Shown here: positions 1-8,547 of the stretch, in pieces | How positions within the stretch are numbered: position 1 is the first letter of the stretch | Layout: every line of letters starts with the position of its first letter | Assembly (NCBI GenBank): GCA_038136035.1 | Contig: JAYPYV010000019.1 | Location: forward strand, 1-49,826 | Length of the DNA: 49,826 nucleotides | Direction of reading: 5' to 3' | Source: UBA9926 sp023261215 | Lineage (GTDB): Bacteria > Pseudomonadota > Gammaproteobacteria > Pseudomonadales > Azotimanducaceae | The notes under the pieces: generated by a model | Told to the model about the DNA's origin: nothing | Databases searched by the model: none | What the model saw: the letters and a program-made list of their open reading frames with translations, nothing else | Translations under genes and position numbers: made by a program

Positions 1-268
1 TCGCCTACGACGCGCTGAGACCAGGACCAAGCCGTTTTGGCTACAGGCCTTAGCCTTTAGGCTCGTTCATTGCTGCCATCATCGTTGCACAGCCCGCGCC
101 CTCGGTTCGCTGGCAGCGACTTTGCGATGCGGTTAAGCAACCTCAAGAAAGCGCGAGTCCGCGCACCACAGGCCGCATGTCCATCTCTCGGATGAGAATG
201 CGTCTCGAACACATCGGCAAGCCATCAATCGCCCCACCGTGGGCAGACCTCGCCGAGAAGCCGCTTGC

Positions 269-1579
269 CTAAAGTGCTCGCCCTTTTGTTTCTTCCAGTG
301 CCGAGAGCGACCAAAGCGTTAGCACCGCCGCGACCAAGATATAGACGGACACATAAAAAATACCCAGCTCCTTCCACAAGAGCACGGCAATGGTAGGTGC
401 GAGCGCGCCACCTAGGATTGCACCAATCTGGTAGCCCAAGGATGCGCCGGAATAGCGCACTTCGGTGGTAAAGAGCTCCGTAAAGTAGGCTGCCTGGGGC
501 CCATATTGCATTCCAAGAAAGGTCAATCCGAGGGTCACAGCGATGACAATCATCAGAGGCTCGCCCGTGTTGATCAGAGGGAACAACGCGAACCCCCAAA
601 GACCCGTCAAAATCGCGCCCCAGCGATAGATCTGTTTACGACCCAGGCGGTCTGAGAGACCGGAGAAGTAAAATTGTGAAGGGATCATGATTGCCGCTGC
701 GATCAAGACCGCGGTCAACATCGTATCTCGCGAGAGCGCGAGCTCTGGCGCAGTCACGCCATACGCAATGATGAATGCAATCAAAATGTAAAAGGTCACC
801 TGCACGGATAGGAAGGCGCCAGCAGCCAGCATGATGCGTTTCGGATAGCGACGAATCGCCTCGATGACCGGGGACGCGGCCACGCTCGCGCCTGTATCGC
901 CTTGGGCTTGGTTTGCCTGCAGGGCCTTGAAGGCCTCCGTGTCTTCGAGTTTCAGTTGCACATACATGGAGATCCCAATCAAAACGATGCTGGCAATAAA
1001 TGGCAATCGCCAACCCCAATCCATGAAGGCCTCATCGGTCATCGAACTGCTGACCCCAATAAACGCGAGATTGGCCAGAATGACGCCCACAGGGGCACCC
1101 GCCTGCGCATACGCACCGTACCAGCCTCTTTTCTCCGCCGGTGCGCTCTCTGTGACCAGCAGCATTGCACCCCCCCACTGACCGCCGATGGCGAGCCCCT
1201 GAACGAATCGCAGCAGCACCAAAATGAGCGGCGCCGCAATCCCGATCGACGCATAGGTTGGCAAGAATCCAATCAATGTGGTCGCGGCACCCATCATCAT
1301 GAGTGCGACCACTAGGGTTCGCTTGCGACCGATTCGATCACCAAAATGACCGAAAACCAAACCGCCCAAGGGCCGCGCGATAAAACCGACGGCAAAGGTG
1401 CTGAATGAGATAATCAGCAGCACCAGAGGCGGCAGGTCTTGAGGAAAGAACGCCTTGGGAAAAATGACCGCCGCCGCCGTGCCATACAAAAAGAAGTCGT
1501 ACCACTCGATACTGGTCCCAGCGAGCGACGTCAAAGCAACCTTACGCATATTCTGGGTTTGAGATTGATCCTGCGCCAT
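269..1579 (-). CDS. MFS transporter, metabolite:H+ symporter (MHS) type
   Basis: A 436-residue inner-membrane carrier with about twelve hydrophobic segments. After a short polar N-terminus come the SIEWYDFFLYG segment typical of the MHS branch (ShiA, ProP, KgtP-like carriers) and the loop motif GDRIGRKRTL between helices 2 and 3. A second copy, LSDRLGRK, lies in the C-terminal half. MHS carriers import organic acids or osmolytes with protons; the substrate cannot be read from sequence. The start is supported by GGAGGG ten bases upstream, inside the 3' end of the preceding acyl-CoA dehydrogenase gene, whose stop lies two bases before this start. The two are almost certainly one operon, so an organic acid that becomes a CoA thioester is a reasonable inferred substrate. 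Confidence 0.9.
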   Translation of the reverse strand: MAQDQSQTQNMRKVALTSLAGTSIEWYDFFLYGTAAAVIFPKAFFPQDLPPLVLLIISFSTFAVGFIARPLGGLVFGHFGDRIGRKRTLVVALMMMGAATTLIGFLPTYASIGIAAPLILVLLRFVQGLAIGGQWGGAMLLVTESAPAEKRGWYGAYAQAGAPVGVILANLAFIGVSSSMTDEAFMDWGWRLPFIASIVLIGISMYVQLKLEDTEAFKALQANQAQGDTGASVAASPVIEAIRRYPKRIMLAAGAFLSVQVTFYILIAFIIAYGVTAPELALSRDTMLTAVLIAAAIMIPSQFYFSGLSDRLGRKQIYRWGAILTGLWGFALFPLINTGEPLMIVIAVTLGLTFLGMQYGPQAAYFTELFTTEVRYSGASLGYQIGAILGGALAPTIAVLLWKELGIFYVSVYILVAAVLTLWSLSALEETKGRAL

Positions 1580-1581
1580 GC

Positions 1582-2721
1582 CTACAACCCTCCTTTGCCC
1601 ATTTCAAAGTACCCCTTGGCCAAATTCAGCCGTAAGAGGTCATTCGCCCCTTCGATCAAACGCATTGACCGTACCTTTCGGTACATTGCCTCAAGGGGGT
1701 GACCCACCACAAGTGCACTCCCACCCACGAGTTGGACCGCGGTGTCCACCACCTTACCCGCTAGTTCACTGCAAAACACCTTCGCGCTAATCACTTCATT
1801 GACGGCGTTTTCCCCTGAATCCACCCAGCGCGCCACCCGATATAAGAGGCTTCGAGCCGCATAGGTTTCAATTCTCAAGTCCGCGTAACGCAATCGCACG
1901 CCCTCTTTGGTCGAAAGTGGGGTCCCCGTGCGATGGGGTTGATCGAGGTGCTCTGCGAGATAAGCCAGCGTCCAAAGACAAATGCCGGTTGCCTCTGCAG
2001 CCACCATCAACCGCACATTTTGAATATTTGCGAGCGCCCTAGGCATCCCCTCTCCCAGCGAACCAATCATGTGCCAAACCGGCACGGAGACGTTTTCGAA
2101 GCGAAACGCCGCGTGCCCACCCCCTTCCATGGATGAAAACGTCCGATCGATCATCACTCCCGGTGCGGTTCTATCAACCACCACCATCGCCGTTCCCAGC
2201 TTGGTTTTCTCTGAATCCTCGACGTTCACGAGGATCGTGAGAAAGTCTGCCGTCGAGCCGCCCGTCACATAGGATTTCTGACCATTGATCGTCAGTGCCT
2301 CGTTATTGAGTGTGGCCCAAGTTGGACGCACTGCATCATCCGGCTCAGTAAATCCGAACGCGCCTTTCTTTTCACCCGCCATCACAGGATCTAGGTAAGA
2401 AACTTTGAGTTCGCCCTGCGCCTCGTGCAGCAGGCCAGGTCCAGGACCAAAAATTGACCGAGTGAGCGGCGTATTGGCCTCAGCCCATAATTCTCGAAGT
2501 GCGGTCAATTCCAGCGCACTGGCTGGCCGACCGCCAAAGGCCGCTGGCTGTGTTTTGTAAAAAAAACCCGCTGCCTTAGATGCCTCCCGAACGGCGCGGT
2601 GCAGAGCCGCATCATCGTCCAGCGCGCGCCGCTGCGCTTCGCGAGGCACCACTTCGGTTGCCAAAAACGACTTTGCCTGGGTCAAAACGGCTTGAATGTC
2701 CGGCGGCAGTTGTTCAGGCAT
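1582..2721 (-). CDS. acyl-CoA dehydrogenase family protein
   Basis: A 379-residue flavoprotein that would introduce a 2,3 double bond into an acyl-CoA and pass electrons to ETF. The middle contains AFGFTEPDDAVRP (flavin and substrate loop) and INGQKSYVTGG, both standard ACAD landmarks. The C-terminus has RSMRLIEGANDLLR, where the Glu sits in the position of the medium-chain ACAD catalytic base. The frame opens nine codons further upstream, but the ATG at 2721 is preceded by AGGAG at good spacing and is preferred. It is the first gene of a two-gene operon with an MHS transporter and is divergent from an LLM oxidoreductase across 134 bp. The exact acyl chain is unknown. Confidence 0.88.
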   Translation of the reverse strand: MPEQLPPDIQAVLTQAKSFLATEVVPREAQRRALDDDAALHRAVREASKAAGFFYKTQPAAFGGRPASALELTALRELWAEANTPLTRSIFGPGPGLLHEAQGELKVSYLDPVMAGEKKGAFGFTEPDDAVRPTWATLNNEALTINGQKSYVTGGSTADFLTILVNVEDSEKTKLGTAMVVVDRTAPGVMIDRTFSSMEGGGHAAFRFENVSVPVWHMIGSLGEGMPRALANIQNVRLMVAAEATGICLWTLAYLAEHLDQPHRTGTPLSTKEGVRLRYADLRIETYAARSLLYRVARWVDSGENAVNEVISAKVFCSELAGKVVDTAVQLVGGSALVVGHPLEAMYRKVRSMRLIEGANDLLRLNLAKGYFEMGKGGL

Positions 2722-2794
2722 GGAAGTTCTCCTCTTTGCGTGCTTCAATCTACCGGACGGTTTGGGCAGAGAGCAACACGCTCAGGCAGCTGCG

Positions 2795-2823
2795 GTTCAA
2801 GCTTGAGGACCGTCGCGTATGAT
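2795..2823 (+). promoter_or_regulatory. possible promoter for the LLM oxidoreductase gene
   Basis: TATGAT at 2818-2823 is a good -10 match. It lies in an AT-rich stretch unlike the surrounding coding DNA, about 33 bases before the LLM start at 2856. No good -35 box is present: GGTTCA at 2795 gives a 17-bp spacer but is weak, and TTCAAG at 2797 gives a 15-bp spacer. The site lies between divergent genes, where a promoter is expected. Confidence 0.35.
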
Positions 2824-2855
2824 TTTATTATTTTGATTTTTTGAGGAACGTCGCA

Positions 2856-3902
2856 ATGAAGGTAGGAATCGGCATCGGCAGCGCCTATTACAACGGTGAG
2901 GACTGGCAGGAATTGGTCCAATACACCATGGCCGCCGACAGCATGGGTGTCGATTATGTCTGGTCGGCAGAAGCCTGGGGCATGGACGCGGTAGTGCCAC
3001 TTGCCTATATCGCGGCCAAAACGCAACACATCAAACTGGGCACAGGCATCATTCAAATCAGCTCTCGTGTGCCGCCTATGATCGCCATGACCGCTCAAAG
3101 CCTCAGAACCGTTTCGAATAATCGATTCGTACTCGGACTTGGCGTGAGCGGTCCGCAAGTGGTTGAGGGCCTTCATGGCGCGTCGTTTGCGAAGCCACTT
3201 TCGCGCCTTCGAGAATGTGTGGAGATTATTCGCCTGGGATTGAACAGTGAGCGAGTCGCCTATCAAGGCGAGCACTACGTGCTGCCAAGGCCCGGCGGTG
3301 AGGGTAAACCCATCAGGCTTTCTCAGCCACCGGCACCAGACTTGCCCATCTATCTCGCCACACTCGGTCCGAAAGCTATGGAAATGACGGGCGAACTCGC
3401 CAATGGCTGGATTGGTACCTCGTTTGTACCAGAACACGCCGATGTCTTCATGGCCCCCCTTCAGCGAGGCCTTGAGAAATCTGGCCGCACACTCTCTGAC
3501 CTGGATATTCAGGTGGGCGGTAGCCTTGAGATCAGTGACGATGTCGAGCGCCTCATCGAGGCGCGACGACCTGCCATGGCATTTACCCTTGGCGGCATGG
3601 GATCTGCCCAGACCAATTTTTATAACGATGCCTTCAGTCGCGCGGGCTACGAGGAGGACGCGAAGAAAGTCCAAGCATTGTGGGTCTCAGGTAAAAAAGA
3701 AGAAGCGATCCGTGCGGTTCCGGATGAGATGGTTCTCAAAACCAACCTCATCGGGACGCGAGAGATGGTCATTGAACGAATCAAAGCCTACGCGGCGGTT
3801 GGCGTAACCACACTGCGTGTGAGCACCACGGGTGCCAACTGGAAGGAGCGTACCGAATCATTGGCTGAGGCCACTGATCTGGTTCACTCGATTTCCGTTT
3901 AA
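2856..3902 (+). CDS. LLM class oxidoreductase, F420-dependent type (copy 1)
   Basis: A 348-residue luciferase-like TIM-barrel oxidoreductase. The N-terminus MKVGIGIGSAYY and the core LGLGVSGPQVVEG, FAKPLSR and LGGMGSAQTNFYND match the actinobacterial-type F420-dependent LLM family rather than FMN alkanal monooxygenases. That assignment rests on motif recall. The ATG at 2856 follows GAGGAA with a seven-base spacer; a TTG further upstream is less likely. A paralogue lies at 18048-19064 on the other strand and shares the same blocks in the same order. It leads a run of plus-strand genes including two MBL-fold hydrolases. The substrate is unknown. No F420 biosynthesis gene is in the window, so FMN use cannot be excluded. 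Confidence 0.85.
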   Translation: MKVGIGIGSAYYNGEDWQELVQYTMAADSMGVDYVWSAEAWGMDAVVPLAYIAAKTQHIKLGTGIIQISSRVPPMIAMTAQSLRTVSNNRFVLGLGVSGPQVVEGLHGASFAKPLSRLRECVEIIRLGLNSERVAYQGEHYVLPRPGGEGKPIRLSQPPAPDLPIYLATLGPKAMEMTGELANGWIGTSFVPEHADVFMAPLQRGLEKSGRTLSDLDIQVGGSLEISDDVERLIEARRPAMAFTLGGMGSAQTNFYNDAFSRAGYEEDAKKVQALWVSGKKEEAIRAVPDEMVLKTNLIGTREMVIERIKAYAAVGVTTLRVSTTGANWKERTESLAEATDLVHSISV

Positions 3903-3924
3903 TCCATTTAGGGCATTCACCGCC

Positions 3925-4119
3925 ATGGCGCCAAACCAACCTTGCGATCAGTGCGGCGAACCGATTGGCGGCAGCGCTTACTGTCTCACACCCCAGATTC
4001 CTGAGTTACGCAAACTGTATTTCACAACGCAGGCCGAGGTTTATTGCGGCGCTGAATGCAGTCTACTGAGAACCGAATGGCTAAAGGCCCAGGCAACTGA
4101 GACGGAAAGCTCCAACTAA
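3925..4119 (+). CDS. small putative zinc-binding protein
   Basis: A 64-residue protein with CDQC near the N-terminus (Cys7 and Cys10 by count), a further Cys about ten residues on, and YCGAEC further downstream. This is a plausible four-cysteine zinc site of the CxxC...CxxxC kind. There is no signal peptide or membrane segment. It starts 22 bases after the LLM stop, so it is probably co-transcribed. No strong ribosome binding site is seen before the ATG. I do not recognise the family; a zinc ribbon acting as a protein-protein or nucleic-acid adaptor is one possibility. Confidence 0.6.
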   Translation: MAPNQPCDQCGEPIGGSAYCLTPQIPELRKLYFTTQAEVYCGAECSLLRTEWLKAQATETESSN

Positions 4120-4150
4120 CCGCGCGCGGGCTGATCAGCGGTGTTTATGG

Positions 4151-4167
4151 GACTCAACGCTTGAGTC
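4151..4167. repeat. perfect inverted repeat, 7-bp arms, 3-bp centre
   Basis: GACTCAA, CGC, TTGAGTC. It lies in the 121-bp space between the small zinc protein gene and the first MBL-fold gene. No T-run follows, so an intrinsic terminator is unlikely. A dimeric repressor operator or an mRNA hairpin is possible. Confidence 0.6.
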
Positions 4168-4240
4168 GCGTCCGTGTCTGAACAAATCGAAAAGGGCGTC
4201 AATTTGAGGCCCCATGAATCTGGGTTTGAGGAGAGATCAC

Positions 4241-5116
4241 ATGAATGTCTGGCAAATTGGTAACGTCAAAATTACGCGCGTCATTGAGATGGAGGTCGCG
4301 GGCGGGACCCGGTTCATCTTGCCCCAGGCGACGCCTGAAGCTATTTCAGATATGGCATGGATGGTGCCTCATTTTGCGACACCCGAAGGCAAACTCATCA
4401 TGAGCATTCATGCCCTCGTGATCGAAACGCCAGATCGACGCATCATCGTTGATACCTGCATCGGCAACGATAAAGAGCGGTCTGTACCAGCGTGGAGTCA
4501 TCTCCAACTGCCGTTCCTTGAGGACCTCGAGAAAGCAGGCTACCCAAGAGAATCGATCGATACGGTGCTTTGCACGCATCTCCACGTGGATCACGTGGGC
4601 TGGAACACCATGCTCGTGGACGGGCAGTGGGTCCCCACCTTCCCCAATGCGCGTTACCTTATTGCCAAGGAAGAATTCGATTATTGGGACGCCGAGGAAG
4701 CCGATGAGTTAAATGACGGCATCATGATGGATTCGGTGCGCCCAGTGTTTGACCACGGTCTGGCTGAACTGGTGGATCAGTGCCATCAAATCTGTCCAGA
4801 AGTTCGTTTGGAGCCCACGCCGGGACACACGCCAGGTCACGTGAGTATTCACATTGAATCCCAAGGCGTAGAGGCCTTGATTACGGGCGATTGTATTCAT
4901 CATCCATGTCAGATCGAGAGAACCGATTGGGCGAGCACCGCAGATTACGATCAGTCCGCCTCAACGGCGACGCGAGAGCATCTTCTCAAGACCTATGCCG
5001 ATCAGGACATCCTCATCATCGGCACCCATTTCGCGACGCCTACCGCGGGCTATCTCAAACGCTCAGGTCGAGGTCACTGGCTAGATGCATTGCATCAACA
5101 TCACTCTGGTGAATGA
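4241..5116 (+). CDS. MBL-fold metallo-hydrolase (copy 1)
   Basis: A 291-residue metallo-beta-lactamase-fold enzyme with the full dinuclear metal site: HLHVDH (HxHxDH) near residue 115, the second-shell His in TPGHTPGH, the bridging Asp in ITGDCIHHP and a final His in GTHFATP. The family includes lactonases and other ester or thioester hydrolases, and the sequence does not fix the substrate. The ATG at 4241 follows GAGGAGAG with a short spacer and is better than the upstream in-frame ATG at 4214. No signal peptide is seen, so it is cytoplasmic. A second, unlike MBL gene starts 71 bases downstream. The pair may act on successive lactone or thioester intermediates, which is inference. Confidence 0.87.
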   Translation: MNVWQIGNVKITRVIEMEVAGGTRFILPQATPEAISDMAWMVPHFATPEGKLIMSIHALVIETPDRRIIVDTCIGNDKERSVPAWSHLQLPFLEDLEKAGYPRESIDTVLCTHLHVDHVGWNTMLVDGQWVPTFPNARYLIAKEEFDYWDAEEADELNDGIMMDSVRPVFDHGLAELVDQCHQICPEVRLEPTPGHTPGHVSIHIESQGVEALITGDCIHHPCQIERTDWASTADYDQSASTATREHLLKTYADQDILIIGTHFATPTAGYLKRSGRGHWLDALHQHHSGE

Positions 5117-5187
5117 AGTCGGCGCCGCGACGCACGGTGGCTTGATTTGATGTACCATCCGGGCTGATTTTTTCTTTGCGAGCGCGC

Positions 5188-6210
5188 ATGATTTCTTATC
5201 CCTTTGCCAAAACGCCCGAACCCGGCCAGGTGATCGAAGTCGCGCCCCGGGTCTTTTGGCTGAGAATGCCTTTGCCCATGAGTCTCAACCACATCAACCT
5301 GTACCTGCTTGAAAGCGATACCGGTTGGACGGTCATCGACACGGGCATTCGTGGTGAGGAGACCCGCAAGCTGTGGCTTGGCATCGCTGAAGCGCATTTT
5401 GGGGGCAAGCCTGTCGAGCGCATCATTTGTACGCACATGCACCCAGATCACACAGGGCAAGCCGGGTTTCTTTCTGATCATTACCGCGCCCCGCTGTCCA
5501 TGAGTTATGGCGAGTACTACCAAGCGCGCGTCATGCAGTACTCCATGCAGGACAAGGGCTCCTGGCACATGTCGGATTTCTTTCTGAAAGGCGGCATCAC
5601 GCGCGCCATTATGGACGCCATGAGTCAAGCAAGAAGCCAGTTTGCGCCTGAGCCAGAAGACATGCCTTTGCCCTCCAGTTACGAGCGGCTCCGAGAGGGT
5701 CAAATCTTGTCCATCGGTGACATCGACTGGGAGGTCATCATCGGCGCTGGCCACTCGCCAGAGCACGTGTGTCTTTACGCCAAAAAAGAACGATTATTGA
5801 TCTCGGGCGATCAAATCCTCCCTGTGATCACCTCAAACGTCTCGGTGCACCCAACCGAGCCGCTTGCTGATCCCTTATCCGACTGGCTTGCTTCGCACGA
5901 AAAATTTGCTCAATGCATTCCAGACGAAACCCTGGTTCTGCCGGCACACAATGAACCTTTTTATGGCGTCCAATTTCGTTTGCAGCAATTAACTGAGCAT
6001 CACGAACACCGGATGCAAATTGTGCTGGAGGGTTGCAAAACACCGACGCTTGCCATTGATCTTCTACCCGCGTTGTTTGAGCGGCAACTCGAGCACCATG
6101 CATTGTTCATGGCCCTCGGCGAGGCCGTTGCGCACATTCACTGCCTCATGACCCGAGGGGCGATGGCCCGTGAACTGGATGGTGAGCACTACCGATACCG
6201 CACGCTTTAA
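5188..6210 (+). CDS. MBL-fold metallo-hydrolase (copy 2)
   Basis: A 340-residue MBL-fold hydrolase with CTHMHPDHTG (HxHxDH) about residue 80, GAGHSPEH as the next metal histidine, ISGDQILP for the bridging Asp, and PAHNEPF near the end. An extra C-terminal helical region of about 80 residues is shared with larger MBL proteins often found beside acyl-CoA genes. It differs clearly from the preceding MBL gene, so the two are not a recent tandem duplication. The start is uncertain: ATG at 5188 is taken here, but TTG at 5176 is in frame and neither has a strong ribosome binding site. It is cytoplasmic and its substrate is unknown. Confidence 0.85.
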   Translation: MISYPFAKTPEPGQVIEVAPRVFWLRMPLPMSLNHINLYLLESDTGWTVIDTGIRGEETRKLWLGIAEAHFGGKPVERIICTHMHPDHTGQAGFLSDHYRAPLSMSYGEYYQARVMQYSMQDKGSWHMSDFFLKGGITRAIMDAMSQARSQFAPEPEDMPLPSSYERLREGQILSIGDIDWEVIIGAGHSPEHVCLYAKKERLLISGDQILPVITSNVSVHPTEPLADPLSDWLASHEKFAQCIPDETLVLPAHNEPFYGVQFRLQQLTEHHEHRMQIVLEGCKTPTLAIDLLPALFERQLEHHALFMALGEAVAHIHCLMTRGAMARELDGEHYRYRTL

Positions 6211-6241
6211 GCCCCGGGCACCCCACGACAGAGAATGCTCA

Positions 6242-6257
6242 AGCCCTCAGAAGGGCT
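6242..6257 (+). terminator. hairpin, possible weak terminator
   Basis: A perfect 6-bp stem AGCCCT/AGGGCT with a CAGA loop, 31 bases after the stop of the second MBL gene. There is no U-tract after it, so it is not a standard intrinsic terminator. It may mark an mRNA 3' end or a processing site. Confidence 0.35.
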
Positions 6258-6341
6258 GCCTCGCATGACCGCAGACATTGGAACGCCGCTAGAAACCGGA
6301 CAGAGGCGCAGCGCTGGTCGCGGATCAAGTTCCCTTCTTCA

Positions 6342-6392
6342 GACCTTTGCCCCCTTATGACCTTTGCCCCCTTATGACCGTTGCCCCCCTTC
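6342..6392 (+). repeat. three tandem 17-bp direct repeats
   Basis: Units at 6342-6358 and 6359-6375 are identical (GACCTTTGCCCCCTTAT). The third, 6376-6392, is degenerate (GACCGTTGCCCCCCTTC). They lie 200 bp before the PQQ dehydrogenase start. They could be binding sites for an activator or a simple minisatellite. Confidence 0.85.
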
Positions 6393-6591
6393 AGGGCCTT
6401 GTCTACCGGCAAGACGCACAGCGCCTGTGAGTTCTCCGCCAAAGCCCTCTTTGACTCATCGGGACCCATCAGCCGTCCAGTGAAAGCCGATGGAATGACC
6501 CTCCCAATGTGCGCTGCAGTCCCTGTGCACCCCCACCGAAAAGTCGTACACTCGAACGTACTTTCCCTCATACAGCGATCCAAACAACACG

Positions 6592-8547
6592 ATGAAAGCC
6601 TCCATATTTTTGCTCGTCGGCCTCGCATTCAGTGCGTTCCTCAACCCAGCCCAAGCCGAGCCTGAGGGAACCGCTCAAGGGGAATGGCGTTATTGGGGAG
6701 GCGATGAGCGGAGCTCACGTTATTCGCCGCTGACCGAAATCAATCGCGAGAACTTCAACGAGCTTGAGATCGCGTGGCGTTGGAAGAGTGACAATTTTGG
6801 TCCTAGCCCAGACTACATTTATCGAGCAACGCCACTTTATGTCAAAGGCCGCCTATACACGGTTGCCGGACAGCGCCGGACGGTGGTGGCCATCGATCCA
6901 GGCACAGGGGAGACCTTGTGGATGTGGCGCATGCCAGAAAACCCACGATGGCAGGCCTCAACCAGAAAAAACTACGGCAAGGGCTTGGCCTACGCTGAAG
7001 TGAATGGCCGGGATGTGCTCTACCTGATCACGCCCGGTTATTACCTTGTCGCCCTTGATCCAGCCACAGGGCTGCCCATCGCTGATTTTGGGATCAACGG
7101 CGTGGTCGATTTGCATCTCGGACTGGGGGACTATCCTGTTGAAGCGGATACCGGGGTCCTGGGATCGGGCGATATCACCAGTTCATCTCCACCCATCGTC
7201 GTTAATGGCGTGATCGTGGTTGGGAATTCTCATGATCGAGGATACTACCCCAATAAGAAGGAGAACATTCCAGGCCATATCCGAGGCTACGATGCGAAGA
7301 CGGGCCGCATGCTGTGGCGCTTCAACGTCGTGCCGCAAGCAGGCGAATTTGGTAACGAGACGTGGGAATCTGACGCTTATCGATTCACCGGGAACATTTC
7401 CGCTTGGGCGCCTCTATCCGCAGATTCAGCGCTAGGGCTGGTCTACATTCCCACCGACACGCCCACGAATGACTACTACGGCGGCGACCGTCCGGGCGGC
7501 AACCTCTTCGGCACCAGTATCATCGCGTTGAATGCTAAGACCGGCGAACGGGTCTGGCATTTCCAGATGGTTCATCACGACGTGTGGAACTTTGACAATC
7601 CTAATGCGCCCAAGCTTTTGGATTTAACGATTAACGGCCAAACCGTACCCGCCGTGATCGAGTCCACCAAGCAAGGCTGGCTGTATGCGTTTAATCGAGC
7701 AACAGGGGAACCCATCTGGCCGATCGAAGAGCGACCTGTGGCCAAAAGTGATGTTCCGGGGGAGATCCTGAGTGCAACACAGCCGTTTGTAACCCATTTG
7801 CCCCCTTTTGAGTTGCAGGGCACCACCGAGGATGACCTGATCGATTTCACGCCGGCACTTCGAGCTGAGGCAAAGCAACTCGCCAGCGAATATCGGATGG
7901 GTCCGATGTTTACCCCACCCTCACTGGCGCAGGATCCGGACGGCACCAAGGGTGCCTTTGTGATGCCTGGCGCGAATGGGGGCGCGAACATCCCGGGCGG
8001 TTCAGCGACTGATCCTGAACTCGGTCTGTTTTTTGTTGCGACAGAACGAGGCCACAGCGTCATCTCGCTGGTCCCTGGGGAAGAAAAAGATAGCAACGCG
8101 GGCTATGTCTCCCTCGGCCCAGGCGGTATTCGTGGCCCTCAGGGGTTAGAACTGTTCAAACCCCCTTATGGCAGCATTGTGGCCTACGACATGAACAAGG
8201 GTGAAATCCTCTGGCACATCCCGAATGGCGACACGCCCGATCAGGTCAAAAACCATCCCGCGCTCCAAGGCATTGACTTACCACGAACCGGTAAGCGCTC
8301 TCATGCCACCATTTTGGTCACCAAATCGTTGCTGCTCTATGGGGAGGGTCGGCGAGGCGATGCGTTCTTACATGCCGTTGACAAACAAACCGGCGAGGAG
8401 GTGGGAATCGTTGCGCTCCCTGCGACCACCAACACCGCACCCATGACGTATCAGCACCAAGGCAAGCAGTACATCGTGGCTGCGGTAGCCGGTCCTGGCG
8501 CGATCGGCGAGTTGGTCGCCTTGCGATTACCCGAGGACGATTTATGA
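6592..8547 (+). CDS. exported PQQ-dependent dehydrogenase (quinoprotein)
   Basis: A 651-residue protein with a clear Sec signal peptide (about 22 residues ending in PAQA). The rest is an eight-bladed quinoprotein propeller: WRYWGGDERSSRYSPL at the start, repeated TGE-W docking motifs, HHDVWNFD in the middle and a G-rich C-terminus. It resembles the soluble domain of glucose-dehydrogenase-like PQQ enzymes more than methanol dehydrogenases, because I see no vicinal Cys pair. It would oxidise an alcohol, sugar or aldehyde in the periplasm and pass electrons to cytochrome c. There is no Shine-Dalgarno before ATG 6592; the start is chosen for its signal peptide. It overlaps the following cytochrome gene by ATGA. 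No pqq biosynthesis gene is in the window. Confidence 0.9.
   Translation: MKASIFLLVGLAFSAFLNPAQAEPEGTAQGEWRYWGGDERSSRYSPLTEINRENFNELEIAWRWKSDNFGPSPDYIYRATPLYVKGRLYTVAGQRRTVVAIDPGTGETLWMWRMPENPRWQASTRKNYGKGLAYAEVNGRDVLYLITPGYYLVALDPATGLPIADFGINGVVDLHLGLGDYPVEADTGVLGSGDITSSSPPIVVNGVIVVGNSHDRGYYPNKKENIPGHIRGYDAKTGRMLWRFNVVPQAGEFGNETWESDAYRFTGNISAWAPLSADSALGLVYIPTDTPTNDYYGGDRPGGNLFGTSIIALNAKTGERVWHFQMVHHDVWNFDNPNAPKLLDLTINGQTVPAVIESTKQGWLYAFNRATGEPIWPIEERPVAKSDVPGEILSATQPFVTHLPPFELQGTTEDDLIDFTPALRAEAKQLASEYRMGPMFTPPSLAQDPDGTKGAFVMPGANGGANIPGGSATDPELGLFFVATERGHSVISLVPGEEKDSNAGYVSLGPGGIRGPQGLELFKPPYGSIVAYDMNKGEILWHIPNGDTPDQVKNHPALQGIDLPRTGKRSHATILVTKSLLLYGEGRRGDAFLHAVDKQTGEEVGIVALPATTNTAPMTYQHQGKQYIVAAVAGPGAIGELVALRLPEDDL

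Larger units (their letters stand above)
6211..6591. other. intergenic region before the PQQ dehydrogenase gene
   Basis: A 381-bp region without a convincing gene. It holds a hairpin just after the MBL stop, at 6242-6257 (AGCCCT, CAGA, AGGGCT), and a three-copy 17-bp direct repeat at 6342-6392. The long minus-strand reading frame across it has no family features. Since it precedes the PQQ dehydrogenase cluster, it is the likely site of the cluster's promoter and control. I could not identify a convincing -35/-10 pair. Confidence 0.6.

Noticed and set aside
1..268. End of another gene or a tRNA at the left edge
   Set aside because: Short frames end quickly and none has recognisable features; no cloverleaf pattern was seen.
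2745..3674. 309-codon reading frame on the minus strand opposite the first LLM gene
   Set aside because: It lies wholly opposite a gene with strong family motifs, has no recognisable domain, and would need to overlap the divergent promoter region.
6239..6628. 129-codon minus-strand frame before the PQQ dehydrogenase gene
   Set aside because: Covers the direct repeats and the start of the real gene, with no domain or ribosome site; treated as intergenic.
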